Source: Anadara kagoshimensis (taxonomy: Eukaryota > Mollusca > Bivalvia > Arcoida > Arcidae). Taken from it: a DNA stretch of 64,000 nucleotides. Under the pieces are notes generated by a model. It was not told the origin of the DNA and did not search any database. It worked only from the letters and a program-made list of their open reading frames with translations. Positions 54,101 to 62,831 of the stretch are shown one piece after another (within the stretch, counting starts at the first letter, position 1; each line of letters starts with the position of its first letter). Made by a program: the position numbers and the translations under genes. The stretch covers positions 59,356,866 through 59,420,865 of the forward strand of contig CM037871.1 of NCBI GenBank assembly GCA_021292105.1. The letters run 5' to 3'.

Positions 54101-56226
54101 AAACTTTTTGTATAGGCATGTATATTGGAATATTGTAGGCATTTGCACAACAATCATTTTGATATATAAATGAAGGTCATAGGTTCAAAGGTCAAGGTCA
54201 TAGATGCAAATGAATACTTAAATGGTTAATTATCTCAAAAGCTATAAACTCTTTGTATAGGCATGTATATTGGAATATTGTAGGTATTGGCCTAATGCAC
54301 ATTTTAATATACAGATGTTTTAGCTGTTTATAAATAATATATTGTAGCTAGACTTTAAATATGTTATATATAGCATACTGATATAATAATTATTATAATT
54401 AATTTGCAAAAATACTTGCATATTATTGGCCCTTACTGCTGAAAATGTTGATATTCTCTTTTATTAATGTCATTGACCATTGAACCTCTGCATAAGATAT
54501 GTACTCTTTCTCAGGTGAGCGTTAAGGCCCATGGGCCTCTTGTTTTGTTTAGAGGTGTTTATGACCATTATGCCTAATATCTTTACAGGTAAAGATCCAT
54601 GCTGGACCTAGATTGAGCGGAATATTAAAGTTTGGTCCAACACCAGCGACATCACTACGTACAGAGTATAGTGCACTAGAACTGACGATGGAGGTTGTAG
54701 AGAATGATGTAGAGGCTATATCACATATAAATACATATAGTAGCTCTCATACTGATGCCATAGTAACTAATAATGGTAAATATACAACATTTTTTTTTCT
54801 TTTTTCACAATCTTTTCCCTTGGACAATCGTCTACTGTGAGTGTGTTCCCTGAGTGTTAACAGCTTCGTGGTGCACAGTGCCCATTTGCTTTCCTATTTC
54901 TGAGAGATACATGTATAAAAGATTTCATCAATAAATGCTTATTCCACAAACTTGCTTTGCTAAGGACAAAGTTTTAAAAATATGAACAAAGTATATGCTC
55001 CAGGCACACAATAATCACATCTTGTTTGTTTCATTTAATATAAGGGACAGTTGATACAAAGTAGAGACACATTGAAGCCATATTGTGTATGTTCCCATGA
55101 GCACACAAGAACCCAATGTTTGATATTGTTTCATTCAACTATAGATTTAGGTCCAAGTATTAATGTTTGATTTCTTTTCTATACAGCTGCTGTTGCAGAG
55201 AGGTTCCTTAACAGTGTAGATAGTGCATGTGTTTTCCATAATGCAAGCACCAGATTCGCTGATGGATACAGATTTGGACTAGGTATGCTAAATTTTTAAA
55301 CATTTTCTCTTTACAGCCATCTTAAACTTAATTTTCATACTTTAACCTACTAATAAAGCGTGATTGTCATAACAACATTTATTCGAATCATTTCACATGC
55401 ATTATATGCTAGTTTTAAATGTTTTGCTTTTTACAACCATTTAAACTTTCTCCAGATTTTACCCCTCCAAAAAAGTATAATGCTTTTAGCATGTTTAGCA
55501 CCATCTTTAACTCCATGTGTGTAAGTAACAGGTGTATTTGTTGTTAACAACTGTCTTTCAAAGAAAAAGTAGATATTACACCAGACCTTCTGTCCAAAGC
55601 TACAGGACCATCTCACAAAACTTGGTGCAAAACACCAGCATTAATAGGAAATGCCCTTTGAATAAGTGCAAATCACAAAATTAAATTCAATGAATTAGGG
55701 TTCCTTCCCAACAGGTTCTTTTTTGCGATTTGCACTTAAAAGGCAATTACTCCCTGGAGTTAATGATATGGGCATCTCCTATCAATTTTGATGCTTTGCA
55801 CCAAGTTTCATGAAATAGTGCTTCATAGTTTTGGAGAGTTTGCAGAGACAATTTGGGATGGACGGATGGAAGGAAGGACGGAGGGACGGACAGAAACTTG
55901 ATAGGCAGGGGATAAATAAGTACCCACTGGCAGGGGATCCTAATTATGATGTTATTGTAATTCTTAGAATATATTTTATTCACCTGTATTTCAATTGTTT
56001 AGGTGCAGAAGTTGGTATAAGCACATCACGTATCCATGCCAGAGGACCAGTTGGAGTGGAAGGACTTCTAACAACAAAATGGATCTTGCATGGATCAGGA
56101 CAAACTGCAACCGACTTTAGTGATGGAAAACTTAAATTTGTTCACCAGGCATTGCCCACTGGTGATGACTTAGAATCATACTCATCATCAGATGAAGAGG
56201 CTTGTACAAATAAAGCTAAAGATTGA
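41709..56226 (+). CDS. ALDH18A1: Delta-1-pyrroline-5-carboxylate synthase (bifunctional)
   Basis: Fourteen exons join in phase: 41709-42113, 42789-42932, 43346-43450, 44201-44353, 45531-45749, 46152-46314, 47044-47187, 47964-48181, 48597-48734, 49104-49299, 49718-49839, 54589-54775, 55187-55282 and 56003-56226 (2514 nt, 837 residues). Residues 1 to about 95 are R/K/S/T-rich with few acids, a likely mitochondrial presequence. About 105-385 is glutamate 5-kinase ([44 protein letters not shown]-like [14 protein letters not shown]). About 397-837 is gamma-glutamyl phosphate reductase, with catalytic Cys634 in [11 protein letters not shown], and the GPR signature near [14 protein letters not shown] and SSSHTDAI. 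The enzyme turns glutamate, ATP and NADPH into glutamate semialdehyde/P5C for proline and ornithine synthesis. It is about 40 residues longer than the vertebrate enzyme, all at the N-terminus. No frameshift or premature stop. Confidence 0.97.
42789..42932 (+). CDS. ALDH18A1: P5CS coding exon 2
   Basis: 48 codons: [20 protein letters not shown], then [19 protein letters not shown]. The VTSGA loop binds the substrate phosphate region. Borders TTTCTGTAG and AAA|GTAAGA. Confidence 0.93.
43346..43450 (+). CDS. ALDH18A1: P5CS coding exon 3
   Basis: 35 codons: [20 protein letters not shown], then [24 protein letters not shown] is a kinase core motif. Borders TTTATGCAG and CAG|GTAATT. Confidence 0.93.
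44201..44353 (+). CDS. ALDH18A1: P5CS coding exon 4
   Basis: 51 codons: [20 protein letters not shown] through [20 protein letters not shown] to DLQG. Donor GGG|GTGAGG. This is the junction where vertebrates use two alternative donors to add a two-residue VN insert; no GT lies 6 nt downstream here. Confidence 0.92.
45531..45749 (+). CDS. ALDH18A1: P5CS coding exon 5
   Basis: 73 codons: [36 protein letters not shown] and [17 protein letters not shown]. These are the kinase nucleotide and metal sites. Confidence 0.94.
46152..46314 (+). CDS. ALDH18A1: P5CS coding exon 6
   Basis: 163 nt, ends phase 1: [20 protein letters not shown], then [13 protein letters not shown]. This is the end of the kinase and the linker. 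Donor CAAG|GTAAAC. Confidence 0.93.
47044..47187 (+). CDS. ALDH18A1: P5CS coding exon 7
   Basis: 144 nt: [20 protein letters not shown], then [20 protein letters not shown]. Start of the reductase (ALDH-like) half. Acceptor TTCATTTACAG. Confidence 0.92.
47585..47945 (+). repeat. 37-bp intronic minisatellite, 10 copies
   Basis: The unit is ATGACTACTTCTTTGTATCT followed by TATAGTAAAACACCGCA. Copies are almost identical (GC/AC variants only). The array ends about 18 nt before the real 3' splice site of P5CS exon 8 at 47963. Confidence 0.97.
47964..48181 (+). CDS. ALDH18A1: P5CS coding exon 8
   Basis: 218 nt: [40 protein letters not shown] and [32 protein letters not shown] is a reductase nucleotide-site motif. 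Confidence 0.94.
48597..48734 (+). CDS. ALDH18A1: P5CS coding exon 9
   Basis: 46 codons: [20 protein letters not shown], then [18 protein letters not shown]. The [11 protein letters not shown] block is the conserved cofactor loop. Confidence 0.94.
49104..49299 (+). CDS. ALDH18A1: P5CS coding exon 10
   Basis: 196 nt: [40 protein letters not shown] and [25 protein letters not shown] and GHSEG(V/I)CH are conserved. Confidence 0.94.
49718..49839 (+). CDS. ALDH18A1: P5CS coding exon 11 (catalytic Cys)
   Basis: 122 nt: [20 protein letters not shown], then [17 protein letters not shown]. It contains the reductase nucleophile Cys634. Donor GGG|GTGAGT. The following intron (49840-54588) holds two large mobile elements. 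Confidence 0.95.
50148..52373. mobile_element. Mutator-like non-autonomous transposon with 9-bp TSD
   Basis: 2226 bp. Terminal inverted repeats of about 428 bp (50148-50575 and 51946-52373) start TAGTCCGACTAATCAGCCCA. An exact 9-bp direct repeat, AGTTATATG, flanks it at 50139-50147 and 52374-52382. Long TIRs plus a 9-bp duplication fit Mutator-like elements (8-11 bp) better than hAT (8), Tc1/mariner (TA) or piggyBac (TTAA). The interior has no credible ORF and includes G/C-rich runs near 50700, 50935 and 51365-51450. It lies inside P5CS intron 11. Confidence 0.88.
52665..54543. mobile_element. GCTCACCTGAG-bordered intronic element with 145-bp repeats
   Basis: It starts TAGCTCACCTGAGCCAAAGG with a small hairpin (GAGCC..GGCTC) and a TCGTGCGTCGTGCG run. 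It ends CTCAGGTGAGCGTTAAGGCC and ATGGGCCTCTTG. The outer GCTCACCTGAG/CTCAGGTGAGC pair is inverted. I recall this border sequence as very common in bivalve introns, but cannot name a class. No coding capacity. Confidence 0.75.
53220..54300 (+). repeat. 145-bp tandem repeat, 7 copies
   Basis: Anchor GTTAATTATCTC at 53356, 53501, 53646, 53790, 53935, 54080 and 54225, a steady 144-145 bp period. Most units contain TTCAAAGGTCAAGGTCA and TTTTTGTATAGGCATGTATA. Confidence 0.95.
54589..54775 (+). CDS. ALDH18A1: P5CS coding exon 12
   Basis: 187 nt: [40 protein letters not shown] and [20 protein letters not shown]. It includes most of the reductase family signature. Confidence 0.94.
55187..55282 (+). 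CDS. ALDH18A1: P5CS coding exon 13
   Basis: 96 nt: [20 protein letters not shown], then [13 protein letters not shown]. The NASTRF.DG(Y/F)RFG block is strongly conserved. Confidence 0.94.
55735..55905. repeat. Diverged GGACGGA-type repeat fragment
   Basis: It carries CACCAAGTTTCATGAAATAG and GGATGGACGGATGGAAGGAA, resembling the tail half of family B type elements but too diverged to assign. It is in P5CS intron 13. Confidence 0.4.
56003..56226 (+). CDS. ALDH18A1: P5CS coding exon 14 (terminal)
   Basis: 224 nt including [43 protein letters not shown], and an acidic end ([15 protein letters not shown]). The conserved part ends near GLLTTKW; the tail is lineage-specific. Confidence 0.95.
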
Positions 56227-57090
56227 ATACTAGTATCATACAAAACATAAGTACTGAAAACTGAAATTTGTTCAACAGACTTCTCTTTACTGTTTAGTGA
56301 TTTATGCTCATCATAAAATAAAACATCTAGAACAAATAAAGCTTAAGCATTAGGACTGAAAACTGACATTTGTTCAATAGACTTTGCTCCTTTATATTGA
56401 CAATGGTTCTTAATCCTCATCATCAAATGAAGGAGCTAGTACAAATAAAGCTTTAGCATTAGGACTTTGTCCCTTTAAATTGACAATGATTCTTGATACC
56501 TATCATCAAATGAAGGATCTAGTTCAAATAAAGTTTTAGCATTAGGACTGAAAACTGAAATTTGTGCACCAGACTTTGTCCCTTTATTTTGACAATGATT
56601 CTTGTTCTCCATCATCAAATGAAGGATCTAGTATAAATAAAACTTGGGCGTTAGGACTGAAAACTGACATTTTATGCACCAGACTTTGTCCCTTTATTTT
56701 GACAATGATTCTTGATACCTATCATCAAATGAAGGATCTAGTTCAAATAAAGTTTTAGCATTAGGACTGAAAACTGAAATTTGTGCACCAGACTTTGCTT
56801 TTAATTGTTGACTATGATTCTTGTTCGGCATCATCAAATGAAGTATCTAGTACAAATAAAACTTAGGGGTTATGAATGAAAAGTGAAACTTGTACATCAG
56901 ACATTGTTTTTAAATGTTGACTATGATTTTTGCCTATCATCATCAAATGAAGGATCTAGTACTAGTAGAGCTGATAGTTTATCATACAAACTTAACTTTG
57001 TTCAATTTTTTTTGAATACAAATGAATCTTACTTTCATTATAGTTTTTTTAAATTGTTATCCTTTGCAAGTGCAATATATTAAACTGTCA
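56227..57090 (+). repeat. P5CS 3' UTR tandem repeats of about 109 bp
   Basis: Six or seven diverged units downstream of the stop. Each has AAACTGAAATTTGTGCACCA, GACTTTGTCCCTTTA, CATCATCAAATGAAGGATCT and AGTACAAATAAAGC. The same order of words is present in the last coding exon from 56128 to 56215. AATAAA hexamers lie at 56209, 56335, 56444, 56527, 56636, 56746 and 56855, mostly 109-110 bp apart. Confidence 0.85.
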
Positions 57091-57531
57091 TACCGTAACT
57101 TAGAGGACAACAGCGCTATTTCTAAGTGGACAACAATTTTTTCAAAGAAATATAAGACTGATTATGAAGGTTTATGTTGATTTATGAACAATGACGGAAA
57201 ACCTTTCATAAAGAAAAAATGTAATTGTATAGTAAATGCTGCATATTATATACATTGTACATAATTATATCACACAGGATTATATTCAACTTTCAGTTGA
57301 TTATAGAATTGTTTTATTTTAGTTCATTTACTACATGTAAGTACAAAAATTACTAGTGTAAATATTTCTCGCAATCCTACTAGAGGTTCTATAGTAATTT
57401 TTGAGTTAGCGTTGTCATAGATTTAGAAATTCTACTCTGTTATCAAATGAAAATATAAAAATAATTCTGCTTATGAATTCATTGTGAAATATCAGTGGAA
57501 ACATGTAATTAACTTTACTTGCCCTAAATTA

Positions 57532-57535
<4 letters not shown>

Positions 57536-57581
<46 letters not shown>
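57536..57581. repeat. (TA)n microsatellite
   Basis: About 22 TA units. Confidence 0.9.
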
Positions 57582-57591
<10 letters not shown>

Positions 57592-57675
57592 GTATTGGTT
57601 ATGAGAACATGTATTTACCACTTATAAATTGAATAATGTATATAAATCAAAACATTAAAAGATGAAACAAAAGAT

Positions 57676-58415
57676 AGAGTTACTTTTGTATTATTACAGT
57701 CCTAGATAAAAGCTGAACATCTTATTGTCCATTGTAAAAAGTTGACTTACTTCTGTATTATTAGATAAAAGATAAATATTTTACTGTCCATTGTAAAAAG
57801 TTTTGTTGGTTTTATATTATTACAAAGTCTTAGATAAAAGCTGGACACCGTAATGTCTATTGTAAAAAGTTGTGTTGGTTTTGTATTATTACAAAGTCTT
57901 AGATAAAAGCTGGACACCGTAATGTCTATTGTAAAAAGTTGTGTTGGTTTTATATTATTACAAAGTCTTAAATAAAAGCTGGACACCGTAATGTCTATTG
58001 TAAAAAGTTGTGTTGGTTTTATATTATTACAAAGTCTTAGATAAAAGCTGGACACCATAATGTCTATTGTAAAAAGTTGTGTTGGTTTTATATTATTACG
58101 AAGTCTTAGATAAAAGCTGGACACCGTAATGTCTATTGTAAAAAGTTGTGTTGGTTTTATATTATTACAAAGTCTTAGATAAAAGCTGGACACTGTAATG
58201 TCTATTGTAAAAAGTTGTGTTGGTTTTATATTATTACAAAGTCTTAGATAAAAGCTGGACACCGTAATGTCTATTGTAAAAAGTTGTGTTGGTTTTGTAT
58301 TATTACAAAGTCCTAAACAGAAGCTGAACATTTTAATGTCCATTGTAAAAAGTTGAGTTGGTTTTGTATTATATCAAAGCCCTTGATAAAAATTGAATGT
58401 TTTAATGTCCATTGA
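57676..58415. repeat. 69-bp minisatellite, about 10 copies
   Basis: The unit is ACAAAGTCTTAGATAAAAGC, TGGACACCGTAATGTCTATT and GTAAAAAGTTGTGTTGGTTTT-type sequence. Period 69 is shown by ACAAAGTCT at 57822 and 57891. The edge units are more diverged. Since 69 is divisible by three, a spurious minus-strand 198-codon frame results. Confidence 0.95.
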
Positions 58416-58564
58416 CCAATGCACAAGTATATATGTCACATGTAGTGCCTACTTAAATGTATGTTTGATGTCATTTAAATTTTGCATCTACAATATTCCA
58501 GGTACAGGTTTTTGTAATGAATTCAATAAGATCTTAAACGTTATTCTTTGTGATTTGGTTCAAA

Positions 58565-59030
58565 CAAGTACTAGATCAAACACAAGCATACGAATCCAAA
58601 TCCAAATCACAATCCCAAAAGTCAAACAAAAACATACGAATCCAAATCCAAATCACAATCCCAAAAGTCAAACACAAATATACCAATCATGTCCAAATCA
58701 CAATCCCAAAAGTCAAACACAAATATACCAATCATGTCCAAATCACAATCCCAAAAATCAAACACAAATATACCAATCATGTCCAAATCACAATCCCAAA
58801 AGTCAAACACAAATATACCAATCATGTCCAAATCACAATCCCAAAAGTCAAACACAAATATACCAATCATGTCCAAATCACAATCCCAAAAGTCAAACAC
58901 AAATATACCAATCATGTCCAAATCACAATCCCAAAAGTCAAACACAAATATACCAATCATGTCCAAATCACAATCCCAAAAATCAAACACAAATATACCA
59001 ATCATGTCCAAATCACAATCCCAAAATCAA
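58565..59030 (+). repeat. 45-bp minisatellite, about 9-10 copies
   Basis: The unit is CCAATCATGTCCAAATCACA then ATCCCAAAAGTCAAACACAA and ATATA. It is the head of family A repeated in tandem. The last copy runs directly into the rest of a family A element (59030-59230). Frames of 127-223 codons on both strands are products of the 45-bp period. Confidence 0.95.
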
Positions 59031-59235
59031 AGTAAAAACTGTGAAAACTGGCAAACCAAGTTAAACATGTGAACTTTGAGACCGGGTGGACTGAAAGGGT
59101 AAGCACCTCCTCTTGCTAGTGTAATCCAAATTGTGAATGAAAAGGGACATGGAACTATGGATTGTCAAATATATCTAGGATAATTTTATATACAGAGAGA
59201 CATCATACTTATCAACAATATTGTATAGAATTGTG
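59030..59235 (+). repeat. Dispersed repeat family A, body following the 45-bp array
   Basis: AAGTAAAAACTGTGAAAACT, GAGACCGGGTGGACTGAAAG, ACATGGAACTATGGATTGTC and ATCAACAATATTGTATAG, in the family order. The GCTAGCTA segment is shortened. Confidence 0.7.
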
Positions 59236-59274
59236 CAAAAAATACTAGTGTTGTATTCATGTTCATATAATATT

Positions 59275-59541
59275 GAGTTGAGTAATGGTGTTTAACTTCC
59301 CAGTCAAGAATATTTCACTTATATCAAGACGTTGCCAGCTATAGGCGAATGTGCAGAAATTTTGCCTGTGCGTTGCGCTGATGGCATTATACAACAGGGT
59401 TCTTTAGCGTGCCAAGCCCACCGTAACACGGGACCTCGTTTATTTTAAGTTCCCATCCGAAAGAACCGTGACTTTCATTTCGTAATGCCGAGTGCTTGGC
59501 AAAAGAACAGTCACTACCCACTTTCAATTCTTGGGTCAGAC
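59275..59541 (-). mobile_element. 5'-truncated SINE with 12-bp TSD
   Basis: Minus-strand copy of the 18163-18474 SINE, starting at TCTGACCCAAGAATTGAAAG (no tRNA head) and ending AAGTTAAACACCATTACTCA. The direct repeat TCATATAATATT lies exactly at 59263-59274 and 59542-59553. Confidence 0.9.
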
Positions 59542-59682
59542 TCATATAATATTAAATTTATTAAACTTGCATAAAGATTTATTCAACTTGTTTGACTAAT
59601 TACAATATTACATGAATACTCTGTATATTCCATCAATCACTATTGTCTTACAGTGTGGAGCAGGTAAAGCTCTTCACCCATG

Positions 59683-59790
59683 TGTATAATTGATGTATCC
59701 CCGGCCATGCCTTTTATGTTCCGACACTGGCCGCCATCACGGTACCAGCGTTAGAACATTGTGGGCGGGGCCGGTAATCCATCAATTGTT
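59683..59790. repeat. GC-rich imperfect inverted repeat
   Basis: AATTGATGTATCCCCGGCC is mirrored by AATTGATGGATTACCGGCC on the opposite strand about 70 bp away. GC-rich against an AT-rich background; possibly a small MITE. Confidence 0.45.
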
Positions 59791-59799
59791 TTTACAGCT

Positions 59800-62570
59800 A
59801 ATTGTTCAATATTCTAAAATACATTTGGTTGATTAACAGTCTAGTGAATACCATTCTTTCCCCAGTCACACTTTATTTTTTGCATGTCTCAAAACAACCA
59901 GTATTAGCTACTATAGATACTATAACATTATGGAACTGCAGTCTACGAAGGTGTTCAGAAAAGCTAGCACTGTTTTAACTTTTCTTGTTTACATTTCAAC
60001 ATTCAAGGCTAGGGAGAATGTAAGTGCTTGATAAGGAATGTGGTTAGGTTTATTGAATATTTCAGTGACAGACTAAATGAACATCTCCAATCAAACTGAA
60101 GATGATGACCTATTTACCGTAATTAACATTAGCTGTTTCTCAAAACATTCTTCTTATGAGGCTTATCAAACTGAATATGATGACCTATTTAATTAACATT
60201 ATTAGCTGTTTCTCAGAACATCCTTCCTATGAGGCCTACAGTGCCTCTTTGGTTACCTTACTGAAAGAGTAAGAGCATTTTATGTAATTGTACAAAACAC
60301 AAAATATGACAAACTAATAATCAGTTTTTCTTCATTTTAATGATGACATTTTGTCACATTCATCTCATTCAATCTTTGTATGTAAAACAAATAAAAACAT
60401 GAAATAAACAAAACATTAAAATATGAAACAAAAAAACAATAACACCGTATACATGTATATATATATACCGTATGACACGACAGGGTTCAGCCTAACAACT
60501 TTGACCTTTTGACCTTGACCTATGATTTCTAATAATAGGTAAATAATTTTGGTTATTAAAGGTGCTGGGAACTAATTCTAACTTCTAACTTATTTTAAAT
60601 AATTATTTAACATTATAGTAGATGAAACTTTCTTAAAATACTGTCCCAGGTCAAATGTCAAGGTCAAACTTCAAGGACAAACTTATTGGGCTATACCACT
60701 TTCACTGTGTAACACAATCTTGTGTATACATAAAACATCACTTCCTTACAATATCCTGTATGTATAAAATATTATCATCACATTTACACATTTATCCAGA
60801 TTGAATTCAATGCTAAACTGAAATAATATACTCTATTCTAGAATTTGTTTTTACAAACTACAATGGTTGAAAATACATGCACAGGTTCTGAAAATCACCA
60901 AAAAACATCTTACTTCAAATTAAAAACATTCAAAAGTGTCTTCAAGTACTTCAACTTTTGAAGTATGAAATTTATAAGACCAAAATATAAAATGGTCATG
61001 ATAAATTTACCCAAGCCAAAACAGTTCACCAGGTATTTCAGTAAGCTGGAAATAGCCACATGAAGTACACATGAAGCTGGACACTTAAAATTAACATATA
61101 TATGTGTTGGGTTGGATTTGACAATACGTTCATCTGCACTTTGCACAGACAAACTTTAAATGTGTAATCTTGAAATTTATAAATTAACCATTTTTTGTTG
61201 GCAGTGATGAAATTTGGCAAGAAATTTACCCTGTCAAAAATGTAGGAAATGATATCAAAGAATATGTTGAAATGCCCTTCTGTAAAGAAAAACTTCATTG
61301 GTGATTTTACATGGATACAGAAAAATACAATTTCAGATCTCTTGCATACCTTAATACTTCTGAATTACCAACTATACCGCAAATAGCCGATACATAAAAT
61401 ATCTACATATAACTAAATACTACTCTTTCTATACCATGTATACAATATGTTACACTAAAACTCCCCAAACTTTATAAAGGCATACTAATACTAGACTTTA
61501 TTTCATATATCATAACCATTTCTGTACAACTTGTAAACACTTAAATGAGAATGAGTAATAGGCAATTCCCAACAACTTGTACACACTTAAATGAGAATGA
61601 GTAATAGGCAATTCCCAACAACTTGTACACACTTAAATGGGAATGAGTAAGAGGCAGGGTGTAGAAAATACAATGAATGAGAATGACTTTGAGGCATATC
61701 TCAACAACTTGTGATGACTTAAATGAGAATGAGTTAAGAGGCAGGGAGTAGAAAATAGTGAGATGATGAATATTTCTTAAATCATTTTTTCCGGTTCTAT
61801 GGCCATACTTTAACAGGATAATCCCCGTTTCAAATAAAATGAAATGAAATAACTTTGCCTTAATGTCCCTATCCCCTGTCTCTTGTTTAGTATGGATATA
61901 GGTTGTGTAATCAGGACATGTATCCCAAATTTACCCACTAACACCCCTCCCACTTCTTCAAATCAAAATGAATCTAAAATAAAAGGTTTACAGGCTATCA
62001 AATGATCAAATTCTATATTAATATCATATTTACCTTTTAGCATTAAATATTAGATGAAGTATGAGAAACTTTCACTGTGGCATAGCACTTAATAATAATA
62101 ATTAATAATCATACAAGATTTATATATATACAAGTATACAATGAAATAATAAATATTTGTACATGGGTATTTACAAATCTTAGTAATAACTTGTATGTAC
62201 ATATATAATGAAGGATTGATTATATCATCCATGGAACATGTTTCTACCATGTACTATAATACCATATAAATTATACAGTCCAATCTCGCAGTCCAGAATA
62301 CCACAGGAATTTGAGAATTCTATGACCTATCCTGGGTTTACAATAAAATTGAGTTACAAAAAATTATTTAATAACCCAGGAGATTTTATAACCATGGTCA
62401 CAAAACCACAGGACTTAATCAACAGATTAGAGTTATCTTTCCTTAGACTGTAATGAAATGTTCATCATATGTACATCAGAATGTTTAGATTCTCCCTGGA
62501 TTGTCCACATTCCTTAACACATAATAAATAAAGAGTATTGTATTTTGTTTAATCTTTTAGCATGCTGTGT
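59800..62570. other. AT-rich sequence, no gene recognised
   Basis: No conserved coding frame on either strand. The interval 60480-60680 contains several GACCTTGACC/AGGTCAA words. Short frames near 60910-61300 (minus) and 62238 (plus) show no recognisable similarity. It could be the 3' UTR or intron of a gene to the right. Confidence 0.45.
61526..61755. repeat. About 46-bp short tandem repeat, 4 diverged copies
   Basis: The unit is CAACTTGTACACACTTAAAT then GAGAATGAGTAATAGGCAAT. The last copies are separated by a GGCAGGGTGTAGAAAATA segment that is itself duplicated. Confidence 0.8.
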
Positions 62571-62572
62571 TC

Positions 62573-62831
62573 ATACCCCCCGCTTAAAAAGTGGGGGGTA
62601 TATAGTGATAAGGGTGTCTGTCTGTGTGTCCGTCCGTCCTTCTGTTACACCTTAGGGTACCTATCTCTTATCCGCAACTCCTCCTAAACCCTTCAATGGA
62701 TTTTCATGAAACTTTCACACAATCTTTGTGATATAATGTAGATGTGCACCTCCTATTTAAAAATTTGATCTGATGGGTTTTTGGGAGCGGGGGTATTTTT
62801 TGTTAGCTTGTGGCTCACAGTTTTTCTAGTT
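62573..62831 (-). repeat. Dispersed repeat family B, minus-strand copy
   Basis: From CCCCCCGCTTAAAAAGTGGG at the left to GCTTGTGGCTCACAGTTTTT and CTAG at the right: the complete reversed element. Confidence 0.85.

Noticed and set aside
57747..58343. 198-codon minus-strand gene
   Set aside because: Generated by the 69-bp minisatellite; units drift at all codon positions equally as far as can be judged by eye.
58393..59072. Repeat proteins on both strands (HVQITIPKVKHKYTN-type)
   Set aside because: Frames in several registers on both strands come from the 45-bp period, a sign of a tandem repeat and not of coding selection.
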